Assembly (NCBI GenBank): GCA_963721385.1
Contig: CAVRJB010000013.1
Coordinates: 496,001 to 560,000, forward strand
Source: DAOMFB01 sp963721385
Lineage (GTDB): Bacteria; Acidobacteriota; Thermoanaerobaculia; UBA5066
DNA length: 64,000 nt
Direction of reading: 5' to 3'
In this document: positions 52,703-61,398 of the stretch, piece after piece
How positions within the stretch are numbered: position 1 is the stretch's first letter
Layout: the number at the start of each line of letters is the position of its first letter
Translations under genes and position numbers: made by a program
Notes under the pieces: model-generated
The model's database searches: none
The model's input: only the letters and a program-made list of their open reading frames with translations
What the model was told of the DNA's origin: nothing

Positions 52703-53511
52703 GCCCGGATCGTCCGGCGCGCCGGGTCGAGCCGGTCGACGAACGCGTCGCCGAGGACATTCGTCGCGAGGACGACGGCGAAGATCGCCGCCGCCGGCGC
52801 GAGGACGGCGTGAGGGGCGTCGAGAACGTGAGTCCGCGCTCCGGCCAGCATCCCGCCCCACGACGGCGCAGGCGGCGGAACGCCGAGGCCGAGGAAGGAG
52901 AGCGCCGACTCCGCGAGGATCGCGCCGGCCAGGTGGAGCGTCGCCTGCACGACGAGGGGCGCGGCGACGTTTGGCAGGAGGTGAGCGACGATCAGCCGCG
53001 GTCGCGCCGCCCCCGCCGCGCGCGCGGCGGCCACGAAGTCGAGCGAGGCGACGCGTCGCGCCTCGGTCCGCGCGAGGCGGGCGTACGGAACCCAGCCCGC
53101 GGCCGAGAGGGCGAGGATCGTGTTCGTGACGGACGGGCCGAGAACCGCGGCGAGCGCGACGGCCAGGAGGAGGCCGGGGAAGGCGAGGACGAGATCGGCG
53201 AGGCGCCCGACGCCGGCGTCGAGGAGCCCGCCGCGCTCCCCCGCGAGAAGGCCGAGGAGCGACCCGATCGTCGACGAAACGGCGACCGCCGCAGCCGCAA
53301 TGCCGAGCGAGACCGTTGCCCCGGCCATCAGCCGGGCGAGGATGCTCCGTCCCAGCTCATCGGTCCCGAGGGGGCGCTCCGCCGTCGGCGCGGCCAGGCG
53401 CGAGCGGAGGTCGATCCGCGTCGGCCGCTCCCCGAGGAGGAGCGGTGCGAGCAGGGCCGCCGCGAAGGCGACGGCGAGGACGGCGGCGGCCGCCCGCGTG
53501 CCGGCGGTCAA
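52699..53511 (-). CDS. dppC: peptide-type ABC transporter permease (DppC/OppC)
   Basis: 270 aa. N-terminal helix AAAAVLAVAFAAALLAPLLL, then the OppC-typical RPLGTDELGRSILARLMAGA and the EAA-like loop DFVAAARAAGAARPRLIVAH followed by LLPNVAAPLVVQ. ESALSFLGLGVPPPAPSWGG near the C-terminus is a strong family signature. TTG start at 53511 overlaps the dppB stop (TTGA). Forms the channel with DppB. No binding protein or ATPase genes are nearby. Confidence 0.9.
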   Translation of the reverse strand: MTAGTRAAAAVLAVAFAAALLAPLLLGERPTRIDLRSRLAAPTAERPLGTDELGRSILARLMAGATVSLGIAAAAVAVSSTIGSLLGLLAGERGGLLDAGVGRLADLVLAFPGLLLAVALAAVLGPSVTNTILALSAAGWVPYARLARTEARRVASLDFVAAARAAGAARPRLIVAHLLPNVAAPLVVQATLHLAGAILAESALSFLGLGVPPPAPSWGGMLAGARTHVLDAPHAVLAPAAAIFAVVLATNVLGDAFVDRLDPARRTIRA

Positions 53512-54431
53512 CCCGCCCTCCGGTCCGCGGCCCGCGGGTCGAGCCGGAGCGCCGCCGCGTCGACGACGCCGTTCACGACGACGTAGACCGACGCAATGAA
53601 GAGAACGCACCCCTGCACCGTCGGATAGTCGCGGCGCTGGATCGACTGGACGAGGAGCCGCCCCACGCCGGGCCACGAGAAGATCGTCTCCGTGACGACG
53701 GCGCCCGTGAGAAGCGAGCCGAACTGCAGCCCGGCGACGACGAGGACCGGCGGCAGCGCGTTCCGCGCCGCGTGGGTCAGGACCGACCTGGCTCTCCCCT
53801 CGCCGCGCGCCGCCGCGGCCAGCATGTAAGGCCGCCCGAGCTCTTCCACGAGCGAGACGCGGATCATCCGCGAGAGGAGCGCCGCGAGCGCGAGGCCCAT
53901 CGTCGTCGCCGGGAGGATCAGCGCACCGGGAGCGTCGCGGCCCGAGACCGGGAGGAGGCCGAGCCCGATCGAGAAGACGAGGATCAGGATCGGGCCCGAG
54001 ACGTAGTTCGGCGTCGAGACGCCGGCGAGCGAGAGGAGCCGGAGGATCCGGTCGGGCGCCCGCCCCCGCGTCAGCGCGCCGACGACGCCGGTCGGGACAG
54101 CGACGACAAGCGCCGCGAAAAAAGCGGCGAGCGCGAGCGAAGCGGTGGCCGGCACCGCGCGGGCGATCTCGGCGGTCACCTTCCGCCGCGTCTGGATCGA
54201 CGTCCCGAGGTCGCCGCGGACGACGCCGGAAAGCCACGAAACGTACTGCGCGAGGAGCGGCCGGTCCAGCCCGAGATCGTGCCGGAGCGCGTCGACGTCT
54301 GCGGGCGCCGCGCCCTCGCCCAGCATCGCGGCCGCCGGGTCGCCCGGCACGAGGTGAATGAGAAGGAAGACGAGCGTCGCCGCGCCCCAGAGGAGGGCGA
54401 CGAGGCCCGCGGCGCGCCGGACGATCCTCAC
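53508..54431 (-). CDS. dppB: peptide-type ABC transporter permease (DppB/OppB)
   Basis: 307 aa. First helix with GAATLVFLLIHLVPGDPAAA (the GDP motif of OppB), LGLDRPLLAQYVSWLSGVVR, GDLGTSIQTRRKVTAEI, then VSTPNYVSGPILILVFSIGL and the cytoplasmic EAA loop YMLAAAARGEGRARSVLTHA leading to RNALPPVLVV. The C-terminal VVTETIFSWPGVGRLL is highly conserved. ATG 54431, 10 nt after the stop of the sigma-54 activator, so likely co-transcribed with it. Confidence 0.92.
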   Translation of the reverse strand: MRIVRRAAGLVALLWGAATLVFLLIHLVPGDPAAAMLGEGAAPADVDALRHDLGLDRPLLAQYVSWLSGVVRGDLGTSIQTRRKVTAEIARAVPATASLALAAFFAALVVAVPTGVVGALTRGRAPDRILRLLSLAGVSTPNYVSGPILILVFSIGLGLLPVSGRDAPGALILPATTMGLALAALLSRMIRVSLVEELGRPYMLAAAARGEGRARSVLTHAARNALPPVLVVAGLQFGSLLTGAVVTETIFSWPGVGRLLVQSIQRRDYPTVQGCVLFIASVYVVVNGVVDAAALRLDPRAADRRAG

Positions 54432-54441
54432 GGCGCGGAGT

Positions 54442-57400
54442 CTAAGGGACCGGACGCTCCCGCCGCCGCGGCGCCGCGAGGCCGAGGACCTTCATCTCGT
54501 AGAGGAGCGACTGCCGGGAGAGTCCGAGCCGCTTCGCCGCCTGCGTCCGGTTTCCGCCCGACTCGTCGAGCGCGTTCTGGATCGACCCGCGCTTCGCGTC
54601 GGCGACGGCATCCCGGTACGACGCGGAGGCGGCGGGCGACGTGGCCGAACGCGCGCCGCGCACGGCGGCCGGGAGGTGCTGCGGCTCGACGACCCGCTCC
54701 GGCGCGGCGAGGGCCTTCGCCGACTCGAGAGCCGACGCGAGCTCACGGAGGTTCCCGGGCCACCGGTAGCGCCGGACGAGGTCGCGCGCCGCGGACGAGA
54801 GCGCGGCCCCCGCGAGCGCCGTCTCCACGAAACGCGCGAGATCCCGGGGGCGGTTTCGGAGCGGCTCGAGGACGAGCTCCACGCCGCGGAGACGGTAGAG
54901 AAGGTCGGGCCGGAACGTCCCCGCCTCGGCCATCGCCACGAGGTCCCGGTGCGTCGCGGCGACGACCCTGAGATCCACGCGGCGCACCTTCGTCTCGCCC
55001 ACCCGGCGCACCTCCCGCTCCTGCAGGACTCGGAGAAGCTTGCCCTGCAGCGGCAGCGGCATGTCGCCGATCTCGTCGAGGAAGAGGGTCCCTCCGGACG
55101 ACTCCTCGACGAGGCCCGTCCGGTCCCGGTCGGCGCCGGTGAAGGCGCCGCGGGCGTGGCCGAAGAGCTCCGATTCGATGAGGGTCCCGGCGAGCGCGGC
55201 AACGTTGACGGCGACAAAACGCCCCGCCCTGCGCGAAAGGCGGTGGATCGCTCTTGCGACGATCTCCTTTCCCGTTCCGGTCTCGCCGAGGATCAGGACC
55301 GGGACGGCCGTCGGCGCGATCCGCCGCGCCTGCGCGAGAACCGCCCGGGTCGAGGCGTCCTCGGCGACGACGCCCGGTCCCTCGGCGTCGACGCCCGGGG
55401 CCTGCCGCGGGGAGATGAACAGCCGCGGTCCGCCGCAAAGAGGAGAGCCGGCGAACCGCTTCCGGGAGCCCGGCGGCCGCGGCGGCCCGCTCCCCGAGAG
55501 CGAGGACCGCATCGGCTGCCGGCGTCGCGAAGAGCTCCGGAAACCGCCCCTTCCACTCGAGCACACGGGCGGCAACCGCCGCCGCCCCGGCGCCGGAGCC
55601 GATCCGACGCGAGAGTTCTGCGAACGCCGAGTCCGGAGGCTCCGCCCTCCGGGCAAGCGCCGCCTCTGCGGCCAGAAGCGCCCGCTCGCCCGCCGGGATC
55701 GCGTCGACGGATCCGGGCCCGCGTCCGAGGTCGATTCGGGCGGAGGCGGCCAGGCGGAGACGGCGGGGCTCGTTCTGTTCGCGGTTGTCCGGAAGAGCCC
55801 CGGCCCGGGAAAGAAGCTCGAGCGCCGCCTCCGGCTCCCGCTCCGCAAGCAGCCGCGCCGCCTCGAGGGTCAGGATCTCCCGCCAGGCGGGGTGTGGGTC
55901 CGCAGCTCCCCGCCGCGACTCGGCCTCGCGGAACGCCTCCGCGGCCGCCGCCCCGTTCCCCGTGAGAAGCGCCAACTCCTGGAGCGCCGGAACGCAAAAG
56001 AGGAACTGGTGTTCTCGGCCCGGCCGCTTCTCGTGAGCGTGAACGGTGTCGAGCGTCTCGCGGGCCTCTCCGAAACGGCCTGTCCTCATCGCGAAATCGA
56101 CCCTGTTTCCGAGCGCCGAGAGGTAGCGCTCCTCGTCGCCGGCCTCCGCATAGAGCGAGAGGCTGGCCGACAGCTCGGTCTCGGCGTCGGCGAATCGGCC
56201 TTCGTGATGAGCGGCCACCGACAGGTTCAGCGTTGCGTCGGCCCGGTGGCGAGCGTCTCCCGCCACGTCTCTCGCCCTTCGGAACCACGTCCGCGCCTCC
56301 GCGTGGCGGGCCCGGTCGACGGCAAGGTGGCCGGCCGTCATCGCCGCCTCGAACGCCTCGGCAGGATCGTCGCCGGCGGGGAGGAGATCCTCGACGCGCG
56401 ACAGGAGCGATGCCGCCCGGTCGAGCTCTCCCCGGCGCGAGGCCGCTTCGGCGCCCAGGCGGGCCGCTGCCAGCCGCTCGTCGGTGGAGAGCGGGCCGGC
56501 CAGCCGCGACAGGATCGCCTCCGCCTCGTCCGTCCGCCGAAGGTCGAGCAGGACCTGGGCGCGGGCCAGGAGCTCCCCCGCCGAGCCGTCCGGCCCGACG
56601 AGGGCCAGCGCCGCGTCTCCCTCGCCGAGGCGGGCGATCCGCCGCGCGAGCCCCCGCCGCGACGCCAGCGGTCCGGGCGGGAGCCCGCTCGCGCCGATCC
56701 GCCGGGCGGCCCGCCGCGCCTCCTCGAGCCTCCCCCGCTCGACGAGGACTGAAACGGCGAGGTCCGGCCGGCCGAGATCCGGGTCGCGCGAAGGGACCCG
56801 CTCCAGCAGCTCCGCGACGAGCCCGGAGTCCCCGCGGGCCGCCGCCGCCGAGAGCGCCGAGCGGGCGAAGGCGAGGTCGTCCTCCGCGGCGCGCGCGAGG
56901 GCCACGACCGCGAAACGGTCCCCTTCCAGCCCCTCCTTTTCGAGCCGTTCGACGACGTGCCGCCTCGCTGCCGCCGTCAGTCGTTTTGCCCGGCGCGCCC
57001 TCTCGGCCTCGCTCGGGAACTGCCAGGCCCCGGGAGGACCCTCCTGCAAGCGCCCCGCCGCGGCCTCGGCGAGGAGCACCTCCACGGCCTCCGACTCCGC
57101 GACGCCTGCCGCCACACCGGCTTCCGCGGCGCCGAAACCGGACGCGAGCAGCGAGGCGGCGTCGAGCACCGGGTGCGCGTCCGCTCTGGGCTCGTTGAAG
57201 CGGAACGAGCCGACGGGCACCCGGGACGCGGGATCGAAGGCGGCCGCGAGACTCCGGGCCGCCTCGAGAAAACGCCCTGGGTCGCCTCGGGCTTGCCGGG
57301 CGACCGCCTCCCACGCCTTCGACGCTTCGCCGAGCGACCGGAAGGGGAGCCAGAGGAGCGACGCGACGTCCGCGGGCTCGAGCGAGACCACCACCTCGGC

Positions 57401-58405
57401 CCGCTCGAGCCACGGAGGCGGGGCCGCGCGGCGCGTCTCGAGCCGACGGAAGCCTGCGGCGCCGAGCTCGCCCTCGAACGCCCGGCGCGACCTCGGATCC
57501 CACGCATCGGCGTCCACGGCCACGACTTCGACGGGCGGTCCCACCGGGAGGTGCAAGGCGCTCCCCGCGGCGAGCGCTTCGATCGGTCCGCCGCGCGGGT
57601 CGGCGCCCAGAGCCCGTCCGAGGCGCGCGAGCGCCGCTCCGTCGACGAGCGAAGGCCCGGGCCGGCACTCGACGAAGCCGGTCGCCGGGGAGCGCCGCGC
57701 TGCGCCACGGACGACGAAAAGGGCGGCCGGGCCGGCGGCAAAGCGGGGCCGATCTCCGTCGCCGGAAGCCGCCGGCGGATACGCGAGACCGAGGAGGTCC
57801 GGTCCCAGCCGGACGCCCCCGGCCCGGCGCGCCAGCTCCCCCACCAGCGCTTCGGCCGCTCCCCCGGACTCGGCCGCCCGAAGTGTCGCAGCGACGACCG
57901 GGGCCCATGCCGGCTCCAGTTCCGACGCGAGGGCCGACCGAACCGAATCCCTCAGCGCGACCGCGTTCTTTCCCGCGACTCGCGCTCCGCCGAGCCGGGC
58001 CGCAATCGCCGCGACGAGAAGAGCCGGCGAAGCGGCCCGCCACTCGGGCACCGGGGCGCCTCCGAGCGCGGGACGTGCGCGGCCACCGCGCTGCGAGCCG
58101 ATTCTCGCGACGTCGCCGAACGCGATGCCGAGACCGTGGAACCTGAGAAACGCCGCGAGGCCGGCGAGCCGCGCAAGGAACCCCGTTCTCTCCTCGGGCG
58201 GGAGGTCGCACGGGAGCGGCTCCGGCGCCGGCGGCTCCGGGGAGAGGACGAGCCCGTCCCCGTCCGGAAGCGCCGCCGTGAACTCGGGGAGAAGAGGGTG
58301 CAGAAGCGCGAGGAGCGTTCCCGCTCCCGCCGCGAGATCCGACCGCGGCAGCGTCCAGCCGCCCCGTGAAGAAACCCCTCCCCTCCCGCGTTCCCGGCGT
58401 TCCAT
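54442..58405 (-). CDS. very large TPR-containing sigma-54-dependent activator, frameshifted
   Basis: About 1320 aa once one base is removed near 55430 (TTT in TCCTCTTTGCGG on the minus strand). Residues 1-300 are Ala/Arg-rich with a kinase-like or unassigned fold; 300-480 resemble the lead-in of signalling ATPase regulators; about 480-930 hold many TPR-like repeats (EAMTAGHLAVDRARHAEART, ATLNLSVAAHHEGRFADAET). The C-terminal third is a full sigma-54 AAA+ module: Walker A GETGTGKEIV, contact loop GAFTGA (about 1087), TLFLDEIGDM, and a Fis helix-turn-helix (AAKRLGLSRQSLLYEMKVLG). The TPRs probably bind a partner or peptide that controls activity. dppB follows 10 nt downstream, so peptides may be the signal. 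Confidence 0.85.
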
Positions 58406-58476
58406 CTGACGTTCGCTCCCCGAACGATTCCCCGGAGAGGGGCCGTTCGTCAAGCGTTTAAGATGGCGGAACGCCC

Positions 58477-59211
58477 ATGAGAAGCCGGCGATCGGTCTCG
58501 CTCGTCGTCCCGATGTACAACGAGGAGGAGAGCCTCGGGCACTTCCTGGACGTCGCGATCCCCGCGCTCCAGGCCCACGCGGACGACTGGGAGATCGTCC
58601 TCGTCGACGACGGTTCACGGGACCGGACCGGGGAGGTCGCCCGCTCGCGGGCGGCGGCCGAGCCGCGGATCCGGGTCCTCGCGCACGAAAAGAACCGCGG
58701 CCTCGGCGGGACGCTGCGCACCGGCTTCAGGGCGGCCGGAAAGGAGTGGATCCTCTATTCCGACTGCGATCTCCCGTGGGACCTCGACGCCACCGGCCGC
58801 CTCTTCCGGGCCGTGGAGATCACCGGGTGCGACTTCGTCTCGGCGTTCCGGCACGACCGCCGGCAGGAGGGGCTGGGCCGGGCCGTCTATTCCTTCGTCT
58901 ACAACGGCCTCGTCCAGTCGCTCTTCTCGCTCGGCCTTCGCGACGTGAACTTCGCCTGCAAGCTCTTCCGGCGGTCGCTCCTCGACGGCGCCGAGCTCAA
59001 GAGCGAGGGGTCGTTCATCGACGTGGAGCTTCTCGCGCGCTGCCGGGCCCGGGGCGCCGTCATCCAGCAGGTAGGCCTCGATTATTTCCCGCGAACCCGC
59101 GGTGCCTCGACCCTCTCCTCGCCGCGGACCATCTACCGGATCCTCCGGGAGATGTCATCCCTCTCGTCCGAGCTCCGCCGCGCGCGCCGGGAATCCCGGC
59201 CCGCCGGCTAG
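58477..59211 (+). CDS. family 2 glycosyltransferase (dolichyl-phosphate mannosyltransferase-like)
   Basis: 244 aa, cytoplasmic, no membrane tail. GT-A motifs: SLVVPMYNEEESLG, IVLVDDGSRDRTG, KNRGLGGTLRTGFRAA and LYSDCDLPWDLD (DxD-like). DVNFACKLFRRSLL and YFPRTRGASTLSS match the DPM1/polyprenyl-phosphate sugar transferase group. Probably charges a lipid carrier with a sugar for surface glycans. TAAGAT lies 12 nt before the ATG. Its stop shares the palindrome CTAG with convergent aroA. Confidence 0.88.
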   Translation: MRSRRSVSLVVPMYNEEESLGHFLDVAIPALQAHADDWEIVLVDDGSRDRTGEVARSRAAAEPRIRVLAHEKNRGLGGTLRTGFRAAGKEWILYSDCDLPWDLDATGRLFRAVEITGCDFVSAFRHDRRQEGLGRAVYSFVYNGLVQSLFSLGLRDVNFACKLFRRSLLDGAELKSEGSFIDVELLARCRARGAVIQQVGLDYFPRTRGASTLSSPRTIYRILREMSSLSSELRRARRESRPAG

Positions 59212-60503
59212 GCCCGGGGCGACACGAGCGCGGCCCACTCCCTGAAGAAGCGCGGCCACGACTTCGCAGCGGTCCCGGGGTCGTCGAGCGTCGAGCCGGC
59301 CGGGAGCCCGAGCGCGAGGACGGCCGCCGCCATCGCGACCCGGTGGTCGCCGTGGGCGGCGAAAGACGCGGCGCGCGGGGCGCCGGACCGGCCGTCTATG
59401 ACCAGCCGCACGTCGCTCCCCTCGATCGCCTCCGCGGCCGAAGCTCCCGCCCGGGAGAGGAGGTCGACCCCCGCCGCGAGCCGGTCGGACTCCTTCTCCC
59501 GAAGGCGCGCCGCTCCGGAGAGGACCGACGTCCCGCCCGCGAACGCCAGCATCGCCGCGAGCGGCAACGCGGCGTCCGGCGCGGAGTCGACGTTTGCCGA
59601 GAGGGGCGAGACCGACGCCGGACCCGGAAGGTGCCCCGCGTCGACGGTCAGCTCTTCCCCGCTGGCGCCCGCCGCCCACGTCAACCGGCCGCCGGCGGCC
59701 TCGGCCCAGCTCCGGAAGAGCGCATCCGGCTGGCCGGACGTCGGCGCGAGGCCCTCGAGCACGACGCGGCCCGACGAGACGAGAGCACCGGCGATCGGAA
59801 AGCAGGCGGCCGAGTCGTCCCCGTCGACGGCGAAGTCGGCCGGACGGTAGCCGCCTCCCGGCCGCCCGCCGAACGCCTTGACGGTCCGCCGCGTCAGGCC
59901 GACGTAGGCCGCGCTCGCGCTCCTCCCTTTCACTTCGAGGCCGATCCCCCCCGGGACGAGCGGCGAGGCGAGAAGGAGCGCCGAGAGGAACTGCGACGAG
60001 ACGTCGCCCCGGATCGGGACGCGGCCGCCGTGAAGGGTCGCCCCGTGGATCCGGACGGGGAGGCGGCCGGGGCGTCCCAGGTCGTCGATCCGGGCGCCGA
60101 GGCTCCGGAGGGCGTCGAACAGGGGCCCCATCGGGCGTTCCTGCATCCGGGCCGAGCCGGTCAGGACGAAGCGCCCCGGGAGCGCCGGAAGGAGCGCGGC
60201 GAGGAAGCGCGCCGGGGTTCCGGCCGGCCCGACGTCGAGCACGGCCTCCCCCGCGGGGTCGGGGGCCAGAGGCCCTGCGACCGTCCAGACGGTCTCGGCC
60301 GTCTCGACCCGCGCCCCGAGGCGGCCGAGGAGGAGCGCGAGCGTCCGCGTGTCGTCCGAGTCGAGGGGAAAGCGGAGGCGGCTCGTCCCCTTCGCGAGCG
60401 CGGCGCAGACGAGGGCCCGGTTCGTGACGCTCTTGCTCCCCGGGACCCGGAGGCGGCCCGCCAGCCGGCCCGACGGAAGGGGGAACGGCTCCGGCCCGTT
60501 CAC
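59208..60503 (-). CDS. aroA: 3-phosphoshikimate 1-carboxyvinyltransferase (EPSP synthase)
   Basis: Sixth step of the shikimate pathway. Motifs: RVPGSKSVTNRALVCAALA, DVGPAGTPARFLAALLPAL, LTGSARMQERPMGPL, GDVSSQFLSALLLASPL, VDGDDSAACFPIAGAL, RLREKESDRLAAG and HGDHRVAMAAAVLAL. 431 aa. GTG 60503 overlaps the lpxH stop (GTGA). The GxAGTxxRF form of the phosphoenolpyruvate loop places it among standard bacterial EPSP synthases of the more divergent class. Confidence 0.94.
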   Translation of the reverse strand: MNGPEPFPLPSGRLAGRLRVPGSKSVTNRALVCAALAKGTSRLRFPLDSDDTRTLALLLGRLGARVETAETVWTVAGPLAPDPAGEAVLDVGPAGTPARFLAALLPALPGRFVLTGSARMQERPMGPLFDALRSLGARIDDLGRPGRLPVRIHGATLHGGRVPIRGDVSSQFLSALLLASPLVPGGIGLEVKGRSASAAYVGLTRRTVKAFGGRPGGGYRPADFAVDGDDSAACFPIAGALVSSGRVVLEGLAPTSGQPDALFRSWAEAAGGRLTWAAGASGEELTVDAGHLPGPASVSPLSANVDSAPDAALPLAAMLAFAGGTSVLSGAARLREKESDRLAAGVDLLSRAGASAAEAIEGSDVRLVIDGRSGAPRAASFAAHGDHRVAMAAAVLALGLPAGSTLDDPGTAAKSWPRFFREWAALVSPRA

Positions 60504-61294
60504 GGCGTCGTCGCCGCGTGCGCGGTCGGGCGTTTCACCGCGCGCTCCGCGCCCGCCTCCTCCACGAGGACCAGCGTCCCATCCGGCCCGATCTCGGCGT
60601 GGCGGCGCTCTTCCAGCCACGCGGGCAGCACCTGCGCGACCGTCTCCCCGGACGAAACGACGCGGTCGACGTGGAAGTGCCCGACGAGGAGCCGCCCGTA
60701 GCCGGCGGCGCGGGCGCGCCGTGCCTCGGCGAGGAGGGCCGCCTCCGGCAGGTACGACTTGTGCCGGAAGTTCGTCTTGTAGAGGCGCGCCTCGGTCCCC
60801 GAGACGATCGCCCGCGCGACGGGCCCGGGAATCACCTTCATCGCCGCGCGGGAAACGGGGTTCTTCGAGAGCAACCGCCAGAAACGGTACGGCAGGTCTT
60901 TCGTGTTCACCCGGTCACCGTGTACGAAAGCGAACGCGGCCCCGCCCACTGAAAGGCCGTCCATTTCGCCATACGCCACGAATGACGAGACGAACGGTGT
61001 CCCGGAGAGAAAGAAGTCGCGGTTCCCTTCGACGTACCTGAGCGCCACGCCGTCCGCCGCGAGAGCGCGCCAGCCGTCCAGGACCCGCCGGACGAGCGGC
61101 GTCTCGAATTTCGCATCGCCGATGAAGACGTGGAAGATGTCGCCGAGGAGGACGATCGTCCGGAAGCCGCGTCGGGAGACGTCCGACAGGGCCGCGAGGA
61201 AGTCGTCCCCGTCCTGCGGCGCCTGCCCAAGGTGGGCGTCGGCGAAGACGGCGACTCCTCCCTCGACGGGGACCGGCGCCCGATACGTCGTCAC
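60500..61294 (-). CDS. lpxH: UDP-2,3-diacylglucosamine diphosphatase-like metallophosphoesterase
   Basis: 264 aa. The calcineurin-like site is complete: AVFADAHLGQ, LLGDIFHVFIG, VEGNRDFFLSG, FVHGDRVN and VGHFHVDRVV. The GNRDFF and length match LpxH, which cleaves UDP-2,3-diacylglucosamine to lipid X in lipid A synthesis, consistent with the Kdo genes elsewhere in the window. GTG 61294 has TAAGAT exactly 6 nt upstream and no Shine-Dalgarno sequence. Coupled to aroA by GTGA. Confidence 0.82.
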   Translation of the reverse strand: MTTYRAPVPVEGGVAVFADAHLGQAPQDGDDFLAALSDVSRRGFRTIVLLGDIFHVFIGDAKFETPLVRRVLDGWRALAADGVALRYVEGNRDFFLSGTPFVSSFVAYGEMDGLSVGGAAFAFVHGDRVNTKDLPYRFWRLLSKNPVSRAAMKVIPGPVARAIVSGTEARLYKTNFRHKSYLPEAALLAEARRARAAGYGRLLVGHFHVDRVVSSGETVAQVLPAWLEERRHAEIGPDGTLVLVEEAGAERAVKRPTAHAATTP

Positions 61295-61300
61295 CGGGCG

Positions 61301-61306
61301 ATCTTA
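61301..61306 (-). promoter_or_regulatory. -10-like TAAGAT, 6 nt before lpxH start
   Basis: On the minus strand TAAGAT ends 6 nt before the GTG of lpxH, with no Shine-Dalgarno sequence. Same geometry and same hexamer as at kdsD. Confidence 0.5.
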
Positions 61307-61316
61307 GCGGGGCCGG

Positions 61317-61345
61317 GCCCGGGGCGGCCCCACGGAGCCCCGGGC
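61317..61345. repeat. second GC-rich inverted repeat beyond the terminator
   Basis: GCCCGGGGC (61317-61325) and GCCCCGGGC (61337-61345) form a perfect 9-bp stem. It lies just past the T8 tract of the minus-strand terminator and shares its GC-rich core, so it may be a backup hairpin or compete for pairing. Confidence 0.4.
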
Positions 61346-61346
61346 G

Positions 61347-61376
61347 AAAAAAAAGGCCCCGGGTCGCCCCGGGGCC
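61347..61376 (-). terminator. rho-independent terminator of the MtrB/cytochrome operon
   Basis: On the minus strand: 9-bp perfect stem GGCCCCGGG / CCCGGGGCC with a GCGA (GNRA) tetraloop, followed by eight Ts. Starts 22 nt after the porin stop codon. Confidence 0.92.
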
Positions 61377-61398
61377 GAAGGTCACGGTTTCCGTGAAA

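Noticed and set aside
56484..58409. 641-aa plus-strand open frame opposite the large sigma-54 activator
   Set aside because: Low-complexity Ser/Arg/Ala protein with no motifs, fully antisense to a gene with clear domains; long shadow frames are expected in GC-rich DNA.
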